Both the position numbers and the translations under genes were made by a program. 64,000 bases of DNA from Mucilaginibacter phyllosphaerae. Lineage in GTDB: Bacteria; Bacteroidota; Bacteroidia; Sphingobacteriales; Sphingobacteriaceae. The DNA lies in the NCBI RefSeq assembly GCF_004378255.1, contig NZ_SNQG01000002.1, positions 248,001 through 312,000 of the forward strand. Reading direction: 5' to 3'. Under the pieces are notes generated by a model. The model had not been told where the DNA came from, ran no database searches, and saw only the letters and a list, made by a program, of their open reading frames with translations. Each line of letters opens with the position of its first letter. Positions within the stretch are counted from its first letter, which is position 1. This document shows positions 12,101-20,940 of this stretch, in pieces.

Positions 12101-13269
12101 CTCAAACAGGCGGTGATGTAAGCGTATTGCTGGGTTTTAGCGATGATACGGATGCCACACAAAAGCACTTGGAGATAAAGGTAATGGATACCGGTATAGG
12201 CATCCGCAGGGATAAACTTGAGCGGATCTTTGAACCCTTTTTTCAGAACGATCTGCCGGGCTCTATGCTCAACCAGGGCAGCGGCATCGGCCTATCTATC
12301 ACCAAAGAGTTTGTGCGCCTGCATGGCGGCGAAATTACAGTGGAAAGCGAATTTGACCAGGGCAGCTGTTTTACCGTAATACTACCTTTGCAGCAGTTGG
12401 ATAAGGAACTGTTTACAGATACGCCCCTGCTGCTGGAGCATACAGAAGAATGCGTTTTTGAACTTGAGCCGGGCAAGGCTGCCCACATCCGCGAAACCCG
12501 CGACGGAAAAAAGCCAACCGTGCTGCTGGTAGAGGATAATGAGGATTTTAGATTTTATATTAAGGATAACTTAAAAGATCACTTTAATATTATTGAGGCC
12601 GAGAATGGCAAAAAAGGCTGGCAAAAAGCACTTGCACAGCACCCCAACTTAGTGGTAAGCGATATTGCCATGCCCGAAATGAGCGGGATAGACCTGTGTT
12701 TGAAAATTAAAAACGATACCCGCACATCGCATATCCCGGTGATACTGCTTACGGCGATGGCCGGCGAAGAGCAGCAGCTAAAAGGCCTGGGCACGGGCGC
12801 CAGCGATTACATGACCAAGCCGTTTAACTTTGAGATCCTGCTGTCTAAGATCAGGAATATTTTGAGCCAGCAGGAGTATATGCGCAAAACCTACCAAAAG
12901 CAGGTAGAGGCCATACCGACAGAAATGCACGTAGAATCGCCGGATGAGCTTTTTATCAAAAAAGTACTGGTGCTGATTGATAATAATATATCCAACCCCA
13001 ATTTTTCGGTAGAAGAATTAAGCAGCGATATGTGTGTAAGCCGTTATACACTGTATAAAAAAATACTGCAGATGACCGGTAAAACACCAAACGAGCTGGT
13101 GCGCCAGATGCGCCTTAAACGCGCGGCCCAGCTGCTGGAGACCGGGCACCTTACCATTTCGCAGATCTGCCATAAAATAGGCTTCAAAAGCCAGAAGTAT
13201 TTTGTAAAAACCTTTAAAGCAGAATACAATACCATCCCCTCAAAGTATATGGATACCGTGGAAGAGTAG
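9118..13269 (+). CDS. Hybrid two-component system regulator (HTCS) of the mannan locus
   Basis: One-protein sensor and transcription activator typical of polysaccharide utilisation loci. The start is GTG at 9118, directly before a signal peptide (RATLFAFLLLFITVAGFAQ). The order of parts in 1383 residues: periplasmic sensor of repeated Reg_prop blades (many copies of a GxIWIGT...GL pattern, about 30-690), Y_Y_Y domain (about 740-800), membrane helix (about 818-836), HisKA with His874 in VSHEFRTPL, HATPase with NLLSNAYKF, DTGIGI and GSGIGLSI, receiver with phospho-Asp1182 in VVSDIAMPEM, and an AraC-type helix-turn-helix over the last 100 residues (ISQICHKIGFKSQKYFVKTFK). By family, the sensor binds an oligosaccharide released from the target glycan. 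Its position just upstream of susC makes it the likely mannan activator. Confidence 0.95.
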   Translation: MEWKPTIRATLFAFLLLFITVAGFAQNNEFQFSRLDITNGLSHNQINAILKDNKGYMWFGTLSGLNKYDGYKFKVYKHIEGDTTSLDDDFIVSIAEGPESKIWIETRNGYNIYDPVTGRFSHDINGYLKRLNIPAAGLTAVKKDRFGNFWFLNANTGLYNYRPSAKTTTHISYKAGSSTSIYSNTVADLSVDARGNIWLAYNKGLLERISPVTGRVNYRRQLTALPFGLNTGYRIFIDGQDDVWAFVPTYSLGVYYINAALNVFRHLDKGTGPGGLNTNVISNLIQDDEGRIWIGTDHGGINLLNKHDFSVKYITNREDDIKTISQNSLLLYKDDTGIIWAGTYKRGISYYHESIIKFPLYTHHLSDPGSLSFSDVNKFIEDKYGNLWLGTNGGGLVYFNRKNGSFKKYLHDAGNPNSLTNNVIVSMCLDHDQKLWIGTYFGGLDCFDGKTFKHYRHNEADPGSLSEDRVWSILEDSDNTLWVGTLSGGLNKLNRTTDTFSHYKLVPGNNNALYSNYVSALLEDRRKNLWIVTSFGVDVLNKQTGAFKHYIHDDKNPNSIVNNNTNNITEDSRGLIWISTREGLSILDPVKNKFTNLTQKNGLPDNTIIEIREDDSHNMWASTPNGLSNILVSRGKDTLGFKFINYNERDGLQGREFAMNASYKTRGGELIFGGGNGFNIFKPADLRNSKNIPKLVFTDFQVFNKSIAVGEKIYGDAILPKAIDNNPPVKLEHNENVFGIEFAALNYFDADKVKFEYMMEGFDKNWITADNLTRKVVYTNLDAGNYTFKVRASNPGFWSSKQIAMQVTILPPWWKTTWAYILYALAFAGALFYIRHRGIQKLRAQFLLEKEREETQRLHDLDLMKIKFFTNVSHEFRTPLSLIMAPVDRIIKQTREPEIQKQLLLVNRNAKRLLNLVNQLLDFRKMEYHELKLYSSPGDIIGFIRELSYSFTDLAEQKGVRFVFDTEAETFHTAFDHDKIERIIFNLLSNAYKFTQTGGDVSVLLGFSDDTDATQKHLEIKVMDTGIGIRRDKLERIFEPFFQNDLPGSMLNQGSGIGLSITKEFVRLHGGEITVESEFDQGSCFTVILPLQQLDKELFTDTPLLLEHTEECVFELEPGKAAHIRETRDGKKPTVLLVEDNEDFRFYIKDNLKDHFNIIEAENGKKGWQKALAQHPNLVVSDIAMPEMSGIDLCLKIKNDTRTSHIPVILLTAMAGEEQQLKGLGTGASDYMTKPFNFEILLSKIRNILSQQEYMRKTYQKQVEAIPTEMHVESPDELFIKKVLVLIDNNISNPNFSVEELSSDMCVSRYTLYKKILQMTGKTPNELVRQMRLKRAAQLLETGHLTISQICHKIGFKSQKYFVKTFKAEYNTIPSKYMDTVEE

Positions 13270-13870
13270 GGTTAAGGCCGGGTTTGTTCGTACATTCCTG
13301 GTAACGTTATATCTTACATGGTTATTTGATCCTTACCGCTGTTGATGCCGTTGACCTTACCCGGCAACCGGTGTGCCTTTAAACCTGTTATCTGCTTGAT
13401 AATGATCCTTTGCAAATAATAACCTCATACAACGCATTGCAATGCAAAATTTAACACCTTAATTAGTTGAGGGGTAATACTATTCGGGCAGATTATAAAG
13501 TATCTAAAAGCCGTTTGCAGGTACACATTTGTAACCGATAGGTGTTAATTAGTAGTATTTTAACAAATAATTACTTGATTTTCAATTATTTATATAATAT
13601 TGACATTTGTGCCCCTATATATCCACAACAGGGCTTTTAATAGCATATAATTTTAACCTCAGAATAATCAATAATGCACCGGCAGCAATTACCCGTGCCC
13701 GATTATATAAACCAATTAACCAATTTTAATAACGTATTAAACAAGCCAGGTGTATTTATATACCTGCAATGCAGGTGGCAGCAGCGGCTTTGTGCGGCAT
13801 GGCACCCGGCTTTGCAAACGTGTAAACCAATTAAAACCAATATAAATAACCAAAAAACCAATCAATCATT
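13270..13870. promoter_or_regulatory. Long leader and control region of the susC operon
   Basis: 600 bp without a supported gene. It contains a perfect 12-bp palindrome GCATTGCAATGC (13434-13445). It also contains a near-consensus -7 box GACATTTG (13602-13609) with a T-rich -33 element about 19 nt upstream, and five copies of ACCAAT between 13711 and 13862. If that promoter is used, the untranslated leader is about 255 nt. A plus-strand open frame starting at 13674 overlaps the susC start in another frame and looks non-coding. Confidence 0.5.
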
Positions 13871-16800
13871 ATGGGAAAAATTCTACGAACAGTGTTGCTG
13901 TTTGCTTCCTTTTTTGTTTGTGCCGCAGCAATGGCGCAAAACGGGGGCACAGTGATCAGAGGAACAGTAACAGATGATACCGGCGCCCTGCCCGGAGTTA
14001 CCGTTTCTGTAAAAGATGCAACGGGCGTAGCAGTTACCGATATTAACGGTAACTATGCTATTACTGTTGCTGCAACTGCAAAGGTGCTTGTATTTAAGTT
14101 TATCGGCTTCGAAACGCAGGAAGCCGCGATAGACGGGCGCACAGTTATTAATGTGAAGCTTAAATCATCTACCACCTCCTTAAACGAGGTTGTGGCAATT
14201 GGTTACGGTGCGCAAAAAAGGCAGGATGTTAACGGTGCTATATCGTCTGTTACGGCCAAGGATATTCAGAATATCCCTCAAACAAGTATCGACCAAATGT
14301 TACAGGGAAAAGCTGCCGGTGTTACTATTACCAACGGTTCGGGTGCTCCGGGCAGTTCAGCTTCGGTGCACATAAGGGGTATCACATCGTTATCCGGTTC
14401 AAACGAACCTTTGTACGTAGTTGACGGTGTTTTTATTGGTGGTGCGGCTATCAGTACAAATACCAATCAAAATAACGGCGAAAATACCATTAGCCCGTTG
14501 AGTTATATCAACCCTAACGACATCGCATCTATCGATATATTAAAGGATGCGTCTGCAACAGCAATATACGGTAGCCGTGCCTCCAACGGCGTTATTATTA
14601 TTACCACTAAAAAAGGTAAAAATGGTTCTGTAAGTTTAAATTATGATGGATACTACGGTATTCAGGAGCAAGGCCGTTTTTTGAAGATGATGAATCTTCA
14701 GCAATATGCCAATATACAAAATGTAATTGCGGATGTAACAGGCGTTGGCCGCAGAGGTGAATTTGCAGACCCCAGCTTGCTTGGCCCGGGTACCGACTGG
14801 CAAAAAGCGATATTCAGAACAGCGCCGATGCAAAGTCATAACCTGTCTATAAGCGGGGGGACCGACAAAATGAATTATTATATATCCGGAGGTTACCTGC
14901 AACAGGATGGTACCATTATAGGGTCAAACTTTAAACGTTATTCTTTCCGTACCAATGCCGAAGGGAAATTGAAAGATTGGTTTACCCTTGGCTCCAGTAT
15001 GACATTGAACCGCACCGAACAAAATGTAGGGGCGAGTAATAACGGCGGTATAGTTTACTCGGCCTTGTTAAACTCTCCCGATCAGGCAGCCAGCAACCCC
15101 GATGGCAGTTATACTGTTTCGCCGGCATCATATGGTAGCGGCGCGTTTATTAGCCCGGTTGCCTTAGCCTTATTAAATACCAATAAAGTGGTGCGTAACA
15201 GTGTCAACGCAAATTTTTATAGTGACATACGCTTTAATAAAGATTTCACCTTCCGATCAGAGATTGGTGGCTATTATAATTTTTCAAAAAGTTTATTGTT
15301 TTTTCCATCTTTTACTATAACCTCGCCAACCAATCCGGGTAATATTTTTGGTAATCCAATAGCCAGTTTGAGTGAGTATTGGGATCAGGGTTTAGGCTGG
15401 AACTGGAAGGAGTTTTTAACCTACAATCATACCTTTGCAAAAAAGAACAATATAACTGCTACTGCCGGGTATGAATTGAATCAAGGTAATTACAATAGCA
15501 TAAGCGCCGGTACTAATACCTTTTTAACAAACGATTTACCAACCCTAAATCTCGGCGGGGCCAAAATACCAACAATTGGTGAAAATAAATCATCTAATAC
15601 ACTTCAGTCTTTTTATGCCCGCGCAATTTACAGCTACGATAATAAGTATAGTTTAACAACAACTATTCGTTCGGACAGGTCTTCAAATTTTGCACAAGGC
15701 CACCAGATAGGTTATTTCCCGTCTGCAGCTCTTGGATGGACAATTTCGAATGAACAGTTTATGGCTAACGCAAAAAACATTGTTGATAATATCAAGTTCA
15801 GGATCGGTTATGGTGAAGTTGGTAACCAGGATATTGGTGGATACCAATATGGTGCAGCCCTTAATCCATCCATCACTGGTTTAGGTACAGGGTTTAATGT
15901 TGATAAATATCCAAATTCCAACCTTACCTGGCAAACATCTAAGCAATTTGATATAGGGCTGGATTTCAGCTTATTTAATCGTGTTGATGCGGCTGTTGAC
16001 TGGTACAATAAAACATCATCTAAATTTCTTTTCCAGGCACCTTTACCAGAATATTTAACCGGCGGGCCTAACTATTTGGGAGGTATCAATCCACCTTATG
16101 TAAACGGTGGTGAGGTTAGCAACAAGGGTATTGAATTTAGCATAAATTCAAGGAATATTATGTCAAAGAATTTTACATGGAGTACTTCAGTAACATTTAC
16201 ACACTACACCAATAAAGTAGTATCTACTTACAACAATTCTCAAATAAATGCGCAGATCACTTCAGGATTTTTGCAAATTCCGGTTACCAAAACAGTAGTT
16301 GGTGGTTCTATTGGCGAATTTTATGGTTACACTGTTCAAGGTATTTTTAAAACTGAAGATCAGTTACAGAATGCACCTACACAATTTGGCCTGCCTAAAA
16401 GCAATACCCCTGGTACTGTTGGTTCAACATCTTTAGGAGACATTCAGTTTGTTGATATAAACCATGATAATAAAATCGATGCTAATGACATGAGCGCTAT
16501 TGGCAACCCTAACCCAAAGTTTACTTATGGTTTTACCAATAACTTTACTTACAAAGATTTTGACCTGTCTGTATTCATCTATGGGTCTTATGGTGGTAAA
16601 ATACTTAATTTTTTAAATTACAGCCTGCAAAGTTTGAATGGATTATACCAAAACCAACTTGCCGAAGCTTCAAATTTCTGGAGCCCTACAAATCCTGATT
16701 CAAACATACCGGCACCAAAAGGCGGTGTAAATCCAAATCTTAACATGTCTACCCGGTTTTTACAGAGTGCATCATTTTTAAGGTTTCAAAACGTACGTTT

Positions 16801-17014
16801 AGGGTATAACTTGCCTACAAGATTTGCTAAATATATTGCACTTAGTAACTTAAAAGTGTATTGCAGTGCACAAAACCTATTTGTAATAACCCCTTATAAA
16901 GGGCTTGATCCTGAAGTTGGTCAGCAAAATCAAAACGTGTTTTTAACGAATGTAGATCTGGGAAGATATCCATCACCACGGGTTATAACTTTTGGAATTA
17001 ACGCTAAGTTTTAA
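13871..17014 (+). CDS. susC: SusC/RagA-type TonB-linked outer membrane transporter
   Basis: Outer-membrane importer for oligosaccharides, TonB-dependent. The 1047 residues hold a signal peptide ending AAAMAQ, a CarboxypepD-reg-like domain (about 28-105; VIRGTVTDDTGALPGVTVSVK), a plug domain with LNEVVAIGYGAQKRQDVNGAISSV in two adjoining motifs, and the SusC signature PLYVVDGV followed by NPNDIASIDILKDASATAIYGSRASNGVI across the plug end. The rest is a 22-strand beta-barrel ending VITFGINAKF with the terminal Phe typical of outer-membrane proteins. It is followed after 20 bp by its SusD partner. The later genes indicate beta-mannan-derived oligosaccharides as cargo. Confidence 0.96.
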   Translation: MGKILRTVLLFASFFVCAAAMAQNGGTVIRGTVTDDTGALPGVTVSVKDATGVAVTDINGNYAITVAATAKVLVFKFIGFETQEAAIDGRTVINVKLKSSTTSLNEVVAIGYGAQKRQDVNGAISSVTAKDIQNIPQTSIDQMLQGKAAGVTITNGSGAPGSSASVHIRGITSLSGSNEPLYVVDGVFIGGAAISTNTNQNNGENTISPLSYINPNDIASIDILKDASATAIYGSRASNGVIIITTKKGKNGSVSLNYDGYYGIQEQGRFLKMMNLQQYANIQNVIADVTGVGRRGEFADPSLLGPGTDWQKAIFRTAPMQSHNLSISGGTDKMNYYISGGYLQQDGTIIGSNFKRYSFRTNAEGKLKDWFTLGSSMTLNRTEQNVGASNNGGIVYSALLNSPDQAASNPDGSYTVSPASYGSGAFISPVALALLNTNKVVRNSVNANFYSDIRFNKDFTFRSEIGGYYNFSKSLLFFPSFTITSPTNPGNIFGNPIASLSEYWDQGLGWNWKEFLTYNHTFAKKNNITATAGYELNQGNYNSISAGTNTFLTNDLPTLNLGGAKIPTIGENKSSNTLQSFYARAIYSYDNKYSLTTTIRSDRSSNFAQGHQIGYFPSAALGWTISNEQFMANAKNIVDNIKFRIGYGEVGNQDIGGYQYGAALNPSITGLGTGFNVDKYPNSNLTWQTSKQFDIGLDFSLFNRVDAAVDWYNKTSSKFLFQAPLPEYLTGGPNYLGGINPPYVNGGEVSNKGIEFSINSRNIMSKNFTWSTSVTFTHYTNKVVSTYNNSQINAQITSGFLQIPVTKTVVGGSIGEFYGYTVQGIFKTEDQLQNAPTQFGLPKSNTPGTVGSTSLGDIQFVDINHDNKIDANDMSAIGNPNPKFTYGFTNNFTYKDFDLSVFIYGSYGGKILNFLNYSLQSLNGLYQNQLAEASNFWSPTNPDSNIPAPKGGVNPNLNMSTRFLQSASFLRFQNVRLGYNLPTRFAKYIALSNLKVYCSAQNLFVITPYKGLDPEVGQQNQNVFLTNVDLGRYPSPRVITFGINAKF

Positions 17015-17034
17015 TCAACGATAAAAATATAGAA

Positions 17035-18702
17035 ATGAAAGCAAATACTAAATATTTAATAAGCATGGCTCTTATAGGGCTTATTACCATAACGGGATGC
17101 AAAAAAGAGTTTTTCAACAGGCCGCCCGAAAATGCTATAGCAATTGATAACTTTTATCAAACAGATCAGCAGGTATCAGCAACAACGCTTAACTTATATA
17201 ACTCATTATGGTTTAACTATTGCGGTAAAGCAGGCTGGGCAATTTGTGAAATGACCGGTGGAAACGGGCGCAGTTATTCAAGCGATGTAAGCGATTTTGG
17301 AAATCTGAACGGGGCTATAACCAACCTTAACTCGCAAAACGATGCTGCCTGGGGTTCCTTATGGACAGTTGTACAACAGGCTAATGCGCTAATTAACTTA
17401 ATGCCGTCAAGAGTAAGTTCCGGGGTAACGCCTGCTGTGCTGAATAATGCTTTGGGCGAGGCTCATTTTATGCGTGCCATGGCTTATTTTCATATTGTAA
17501 GGATATGGGGGCCTGTGCCTATTATCGAAAATGGCAGCGATTTCTTAAACGATTTCAAGGTAAATAGTAACAAGATAGAAGATATCTACAAATTCATGAT
17601 CAATGATTTAAAATTTGCAGAAGCGAATTGTACACCCATGATCAGGACCGGTTCAATAGCACAAGGCCATGTATCCAGTGGTTCAGCTTCGGCTTTACTT
17701 GCTAAAGTATATTTGTACATGCAGGATTATCCTAATGCACTTAAGGAAGCGCAATTGGTGATCAATAGCGGCGAATTTAAATTATATGGTATCGATCTTC
17801 CAAATAAAACCTATAATGATCTGTTTAAGACCATTAATAATAATAACGAGGAAAGCATTTGCCAGATACAATGGGCCGGCGGCGCAGCTTATGGACATGG
17901 AAACCCCATGCAAGCCTCATTAGCGATCAATGGTATTATTACAGGTACAGGCGACGGATATGCCGTGTTAGGCCCAACTATCGACTTGCAAAAATCTTAT
18001 GAAGCCGGCGATTTGCGGTTACATGCAACAATTATGCAGGCAGGAGACTTTTATCCGGAAATTAATGCGGCCACAGGAGGATACACCGTACCGGCAAATG
18101 TAAATGCACAGGGCGGAGGTGCCGGTGTTAAAAAGTATGTGGTAGGTACACCTGCTGATAATGGAGGCATCGGCGGTGCCCAGTCTGCGGCTAACAATAC
18201 TTACTTAATGCGGTATGCCGAAGTTTATTTAATTGCAGCTGAAGCTATTGTTGGTGATAACACCACCTCTACAGATCCTTTGGCATTAAGTTATATTAAC
18301 ACCATCAGGAAACGGGCAAATCTGGCACCTTTAACTATAATTAATCGCAATCGCATGGTACCCAATCCTAACTATGATGCTGTTTTTAACCCCGGTGTTC
18401 CTGCTACTATAATTAAGGATGATATTATAGATGAAAGAAGGCACGAGTTTGCTATAGAAAATGATTACTGGTTTGACCTTTGCCGTTTAGATGGATGGAA
18501 TAATATAATAAACAATCAACATCCGCGTGCAATTCAGATGATAGCCCAACAAGAGAGGGGTACATATGCGAATGACCGGAAAACGGTTTATTCTATACTG
18601 ATCACACCTAAAAGCACCGACTTTTTATTACCTATACCAATTGGTGAAACAACAGCCAACCCTAAATTATTAGAACCGCCTGTACCGTACACATTTAAAT
18701 AA
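17035..18702 (+). CDS. susD: SusD/RagB-type glycan-binding lipoprotein
   Basis: Surface lipoprotein that closes over the SusC barrel and captures glycan. The 555 residues start with a lipobox signal (LIGLITITGC, Cys at about 22) and KKEFFNRPPENAI. TPR-like helices follow (NALGEAHFMRAMAYFHIVRIWGPVPII, over two lines of sequence), then the conserved C-terminal part with YLMRYAEVYLIAAEA, DDIIDERRHEFAIENDYWFDLCR and a final LLPIPIGE. Those are the usual SusD landmarks. It lies 20 bp after susC and 8 bp before the binding protein gene, in one operon. Confidence 0.96.
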   Translation: MKANTKYLISMALIGLITITGCKKEFFNRPPENAIAIDNFYQTDQQVSATTLNLYNSLWFNYCGKAGWAICEMTGGNGRSYSSDVSDFGNLNGAITNLNSQNDAAWGSLWTVVQQANALINLMPSRVSSGVTPAVLNNALGEAHFMRAMAYFHIVRIWGPVPIIENGSDFLNDFKVNSNKIEDIYKFMINDLKFAEANCTPMIRTGSIAQGHVSSGSASALLAKVYLYMQDYPNALKEAQLVINSGEFKLYGIDLPNKTYNDLFKTINNNNEESICQIQWAGGAAYGHGNPMQASLAINGIITGTGDGYAVLGPTIDLQKSYEAGDLRLHATIMQAGDFYPEINAATGGYTVPANVNAQGGGAGVKKYVVGTPADNGGIGGAQSAANNTYLMRYAEVYLIAAEAIVGDNTTSTDPLALSYINTIRKRANLAPLTIINRNRMVPNPNYDAVFNPGVPATIIKDDIIDERRHEFAIENDYWFDLCRLDGWNNIINNQHPRAIQMIAQQERGTYANDRKTVYSILITPKSTDFLLPIPIGETTANPKLLEPPVPYTFK

Positions 18703-18710
18703 TTACAGTC

Positions 18711-19868
18711 ATGAAAAATTTAAAATCAATATATTTTTACTGCATATTATCGTTAATTACCATATCTATTCTTAGTTCGTGTAAAAAAAATGATAGCGGT
18801 AACGGCGCGCCTTCTATAACCAGGATTCGCACTGTTTTTCAAAGCAGCCAAACATCACAAGCTGTTGTGGCTTTTGATTCAACAACCACCCAGGGTAAAA
18901 TTGGCACCACTTATGCAATAGTGGGTAATAACCTTAGTACAACAAAATCTATCACTATCAACGGTGTTGCTGTATATTTCAATTCGGCGCTGGCTTCAAA
19001 TACCACGCTTCAGTTTTCATTGCCTAATACTACGCCTTACAGCAACTCTGGTACAAGTAATACACTTACTGTTGTTACTGCCTATGGGCAGGTAAGCACT
19101 CCTTTTATAATTGAACAGCCCATACCCGGCATAAGTACTGTTAGCCAGCTTGCAGGTAATGCCGGCGATATTATTACCATAACAGGTACAACTTTTGATG
19201 GCCTTACCGGTGTTTCATTTGGTACTACACCTGCTAAAGTGCTTACAAATACACCTACAGTAATAACTGTAGAGGTGCCTGCCGGGTTAAGTGCAGGGCG
19301 TATTTCGGTTACCACAGCTGCTACTAAAGGTGGTGGGATAGGTACAGGCCCAATTGTAACATCCGGAAAAAGCCAATTATCTAATAATGTTACATCTGAA
19401 AAACAAACCAGTGCCATATTTGGCTTTAACACGGCCATTTATGAAGACTCTTTTAAAAACGGCTGGAGTGATTACGGCTGGGGCGGAGGGCCATCAACTG
19501 ATACAAAAAATTTAAAAAGAGGAACTTCATCCAGAACTTACAGTTACACCGGTGGTTATGATGGGTATGTAATACAACCCGGTAGCGGCAATAGCGTTAA
19601 TGAAAATACAGCGATCAAATTTTCAATATTTGGTGGAAAAGGAACGAGCGGAAAGAAGATAAATTTAATACTCAATTACAACTTTAACGTTTCTGTGCAG
19701 CTTACGCTAACTGAAGGCAAATGGACAGATTATCAAATTCCGATAGCTAACTGGGCAGATGCAAGCAATCCGGCACCAGCATCCGTTGATGCGCTGGTTT
19801 TCCAGGAATTTAGTGGTAACGCGTCTACTTTTAGCATTGATGATATAGGGATAACCAATATAAAGTAA
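18711..19868 (+). CDS. Surface glycan-binding lipoprotein with IPT/TIG domains
   Basis: Third product of the susCD operon. A signal peptide with a lipobox (ITISILSSC, Cys at about 24) anchors it. Two tandem immunoglobulin-like IPT/TIG repeats lie at about 35-215 (GTTYAIVGNNLSTTKSITING and GDIITITGTTFDGLTGVSFG). A C-terminal beta-sandwich at about 245-385 (SWDxGW-like IYEDSFKNGWSDYGW, many aromatic residues, end TFSIDDIGITNIK) is the probable carbohydrate-binding module. Proteins in this position in Bacteroidota loci (SusE/F or SGBP) hold polysaccharide at the cell surface. There are no catalytic motifs. The exact module family cannot be named by eye. A strong hairpin follows. Confidence 0.85.
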   Translation: MKNLKSIYFYCILSLITISILSSCKKNDSGNGAPSITRIRTVFQSSQTSQAVVAFDSTTTQGKIGTTYAIVGNNLSTTKSITINGVAVYFNSALASNTTLQFSLPNTTPYSNSGTSNTLTVVTAYGQVSTPFIIEQPIPGISTVSQLAGNAGDIITITGTTFDGLTGVSFGTTPAKVLTNTPTVITVEVPAGLSAGRISVTTAATKGGGIGTGPIVTSGKSQLSNNVTSEKQTSAIFGFNTAIYEDSFKNGWSDYGWGGGPSTDTKNLKRGTSSRTYSYTGGYDGYVIQPGSGNSVNENTAIKFSIFGGKGTSGKKINLILNYNFNVSVQLTLTEGKWTDYQIPIANWADASNPAPASVDALVFQEFSGNASTFSIDDIGITNIK

Positions 19869-19877
19869 GTTGTTAAT

Positions 19878-19915
19878 ACGGTCATCGCTTTTAATACGGC
19901 GATGACCGTTTACTT
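19878..19915 (+). terminator. Intrinsic terminator after the susCD operon
   Basis: ACGGTCATCGC (19878-19888) and GCGATGACCGT (19899-19909) make a perfect 11-bp stem with a 10-nt loop, followed by a short T-rich tail. It lies just past the stop of the glycan-binding protein gene and separates susCD from the enzyme operon. Confidence 0.85.
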
Positions 19916-19950
19916 AAAGCGGCACATTATTTAAAGGTTAATTCATTATT

Positions 19951-20826
19951 ATGCCAAATAACGTTATGCGTGAGATAACACCGCTTACACCAAGCGATTG
20001 TTTCACTATTTTTTCGCGTGTAAAAAATAAGTTTGATTTCCCGCTTCATTATCATGACGAGTACGAGCTTAACCTGATCATTAACGCCAGCGGCGCCAAA
20101 AGGGTTGTGGGCGGTAATATCGAGGTGATTGATGATCTGGAACTGGTGCTGGTGGGGCCCAACCTTTACCATGCCTGGTTTACGCACCAATGTAAAAGCG
20201 ATGCGATCAACGAGGTTACCATACAGTTTCACAAAGATCTGTTTGATGAAAAATTTTTGCGCCGAAACCAGTTAAGTTTTGTAAAAAGCATGCTGGAGCG
20301 GTCGCAGCGCGGCATCGCTTTTTCTCACGAAACCATAGCTGCGTTAAAAGACAGGCTGTTATCATTAGATAAAAAGAATGGTTTTGACGGCGTGCTCGAA
20401 CTGCTGTCCATTTTGCATGATCTGTCGATATCGCGTAACATGAAAACGCTGTCGGACCCAAGCTTTACTACCGAAAAATTTTATTACAACAGCCGCCGGA
20501 TAGAAAAGGTATTTGAGTTTATGAATACCAATTACAACAAGCAGGTAAGCCTGGCCGAAGTAGCCCGGATAGCCAACATGCCCGAGGCATCGTTCAGCAG
20601 GTTTATTAAAAAACGCACCGGTAAAACTTTTATAGATAGTTTAAACGAAATAAGGCTTGGCCATGCCTCGCGCATGCTGATAGACAGCACCACCACCGTT
20701 GCCGAAATTGCCTATAAATGCGGATTTAACAACATCTCCAACTTCAACCGCATTTTTAAACGTAAAAAGTTTTGTATCCCTAAGGAGTTTAGGGAAACCT
20801 ACACCGGTAACCGCATATTTATATAG
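19951..20826 (+). CDS. AraC-family regulator with cupin sensor domain
   Basis: A 291-residue cytoplasmic transcription factor. The N-terminal half is a cupin-type ligand-binding fold (FDFPLHYHDEYELNLIINASGAKR and a VGPNLYHAWF strand). The C-terminal half is a double helix-turn-helix: SLAEVARIANMPEASFSRFIKKRTGKTF followed by TTVAEIAYKCGFNNISNFNRIFKRKK, both cited here in parts. It sits between the susCD operon and the symporter/enzyme operon, so it probably controls the latter, perhaps sensing a cytoplasmic disaccharide, in addition to the membrane-bound HTCS. This two-regulator arrangement is inference from position. Confidence 0.92.
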   Translation: MPNNVMREITPLTPSDCFTIFSRVKNKFDFPLHYHDEYELNLIINASGAKRVVGGNIEVIDDLELVLVGPNLYHAWFTHQCKSDAINEVTIQFHKDLFDEKFLRRNQLSFVKSMLERSQRGIAFSHETIAALKDRLLSLDKKNGFDGVLELLSILHDLSISRNMKTLSDPSFTTEKFYYNSRRIEKVFEFMNTNYNKQVSLAEVARIANMPEASFSRFIKKRTGKTFIDSLNEIRLGHASRMLIDSTTTVAEIAYKCGFNNISNFNRIFKRKKFCIPKEFRETYTGNRIFI

Positions 20827-20940
20827 TTTTTTTAAAGCCCGTTTGCCGTTATTAATGAATTTAAGGTTAGGATAGTATTACACGCCGGGCAGCCCCGGCA
20901 GCTATTTTAGCAGGTACAATTAACCACTATTTCCTATTAC

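Noticed and set aside
13674..13955. 93-codon open frame upstream of susC
   Set aside because: It runs out of frame into the susC signal sequence, has a Gln/Cys/Trp-rich improbable composition and no family resemblance. The region is better read as leader.
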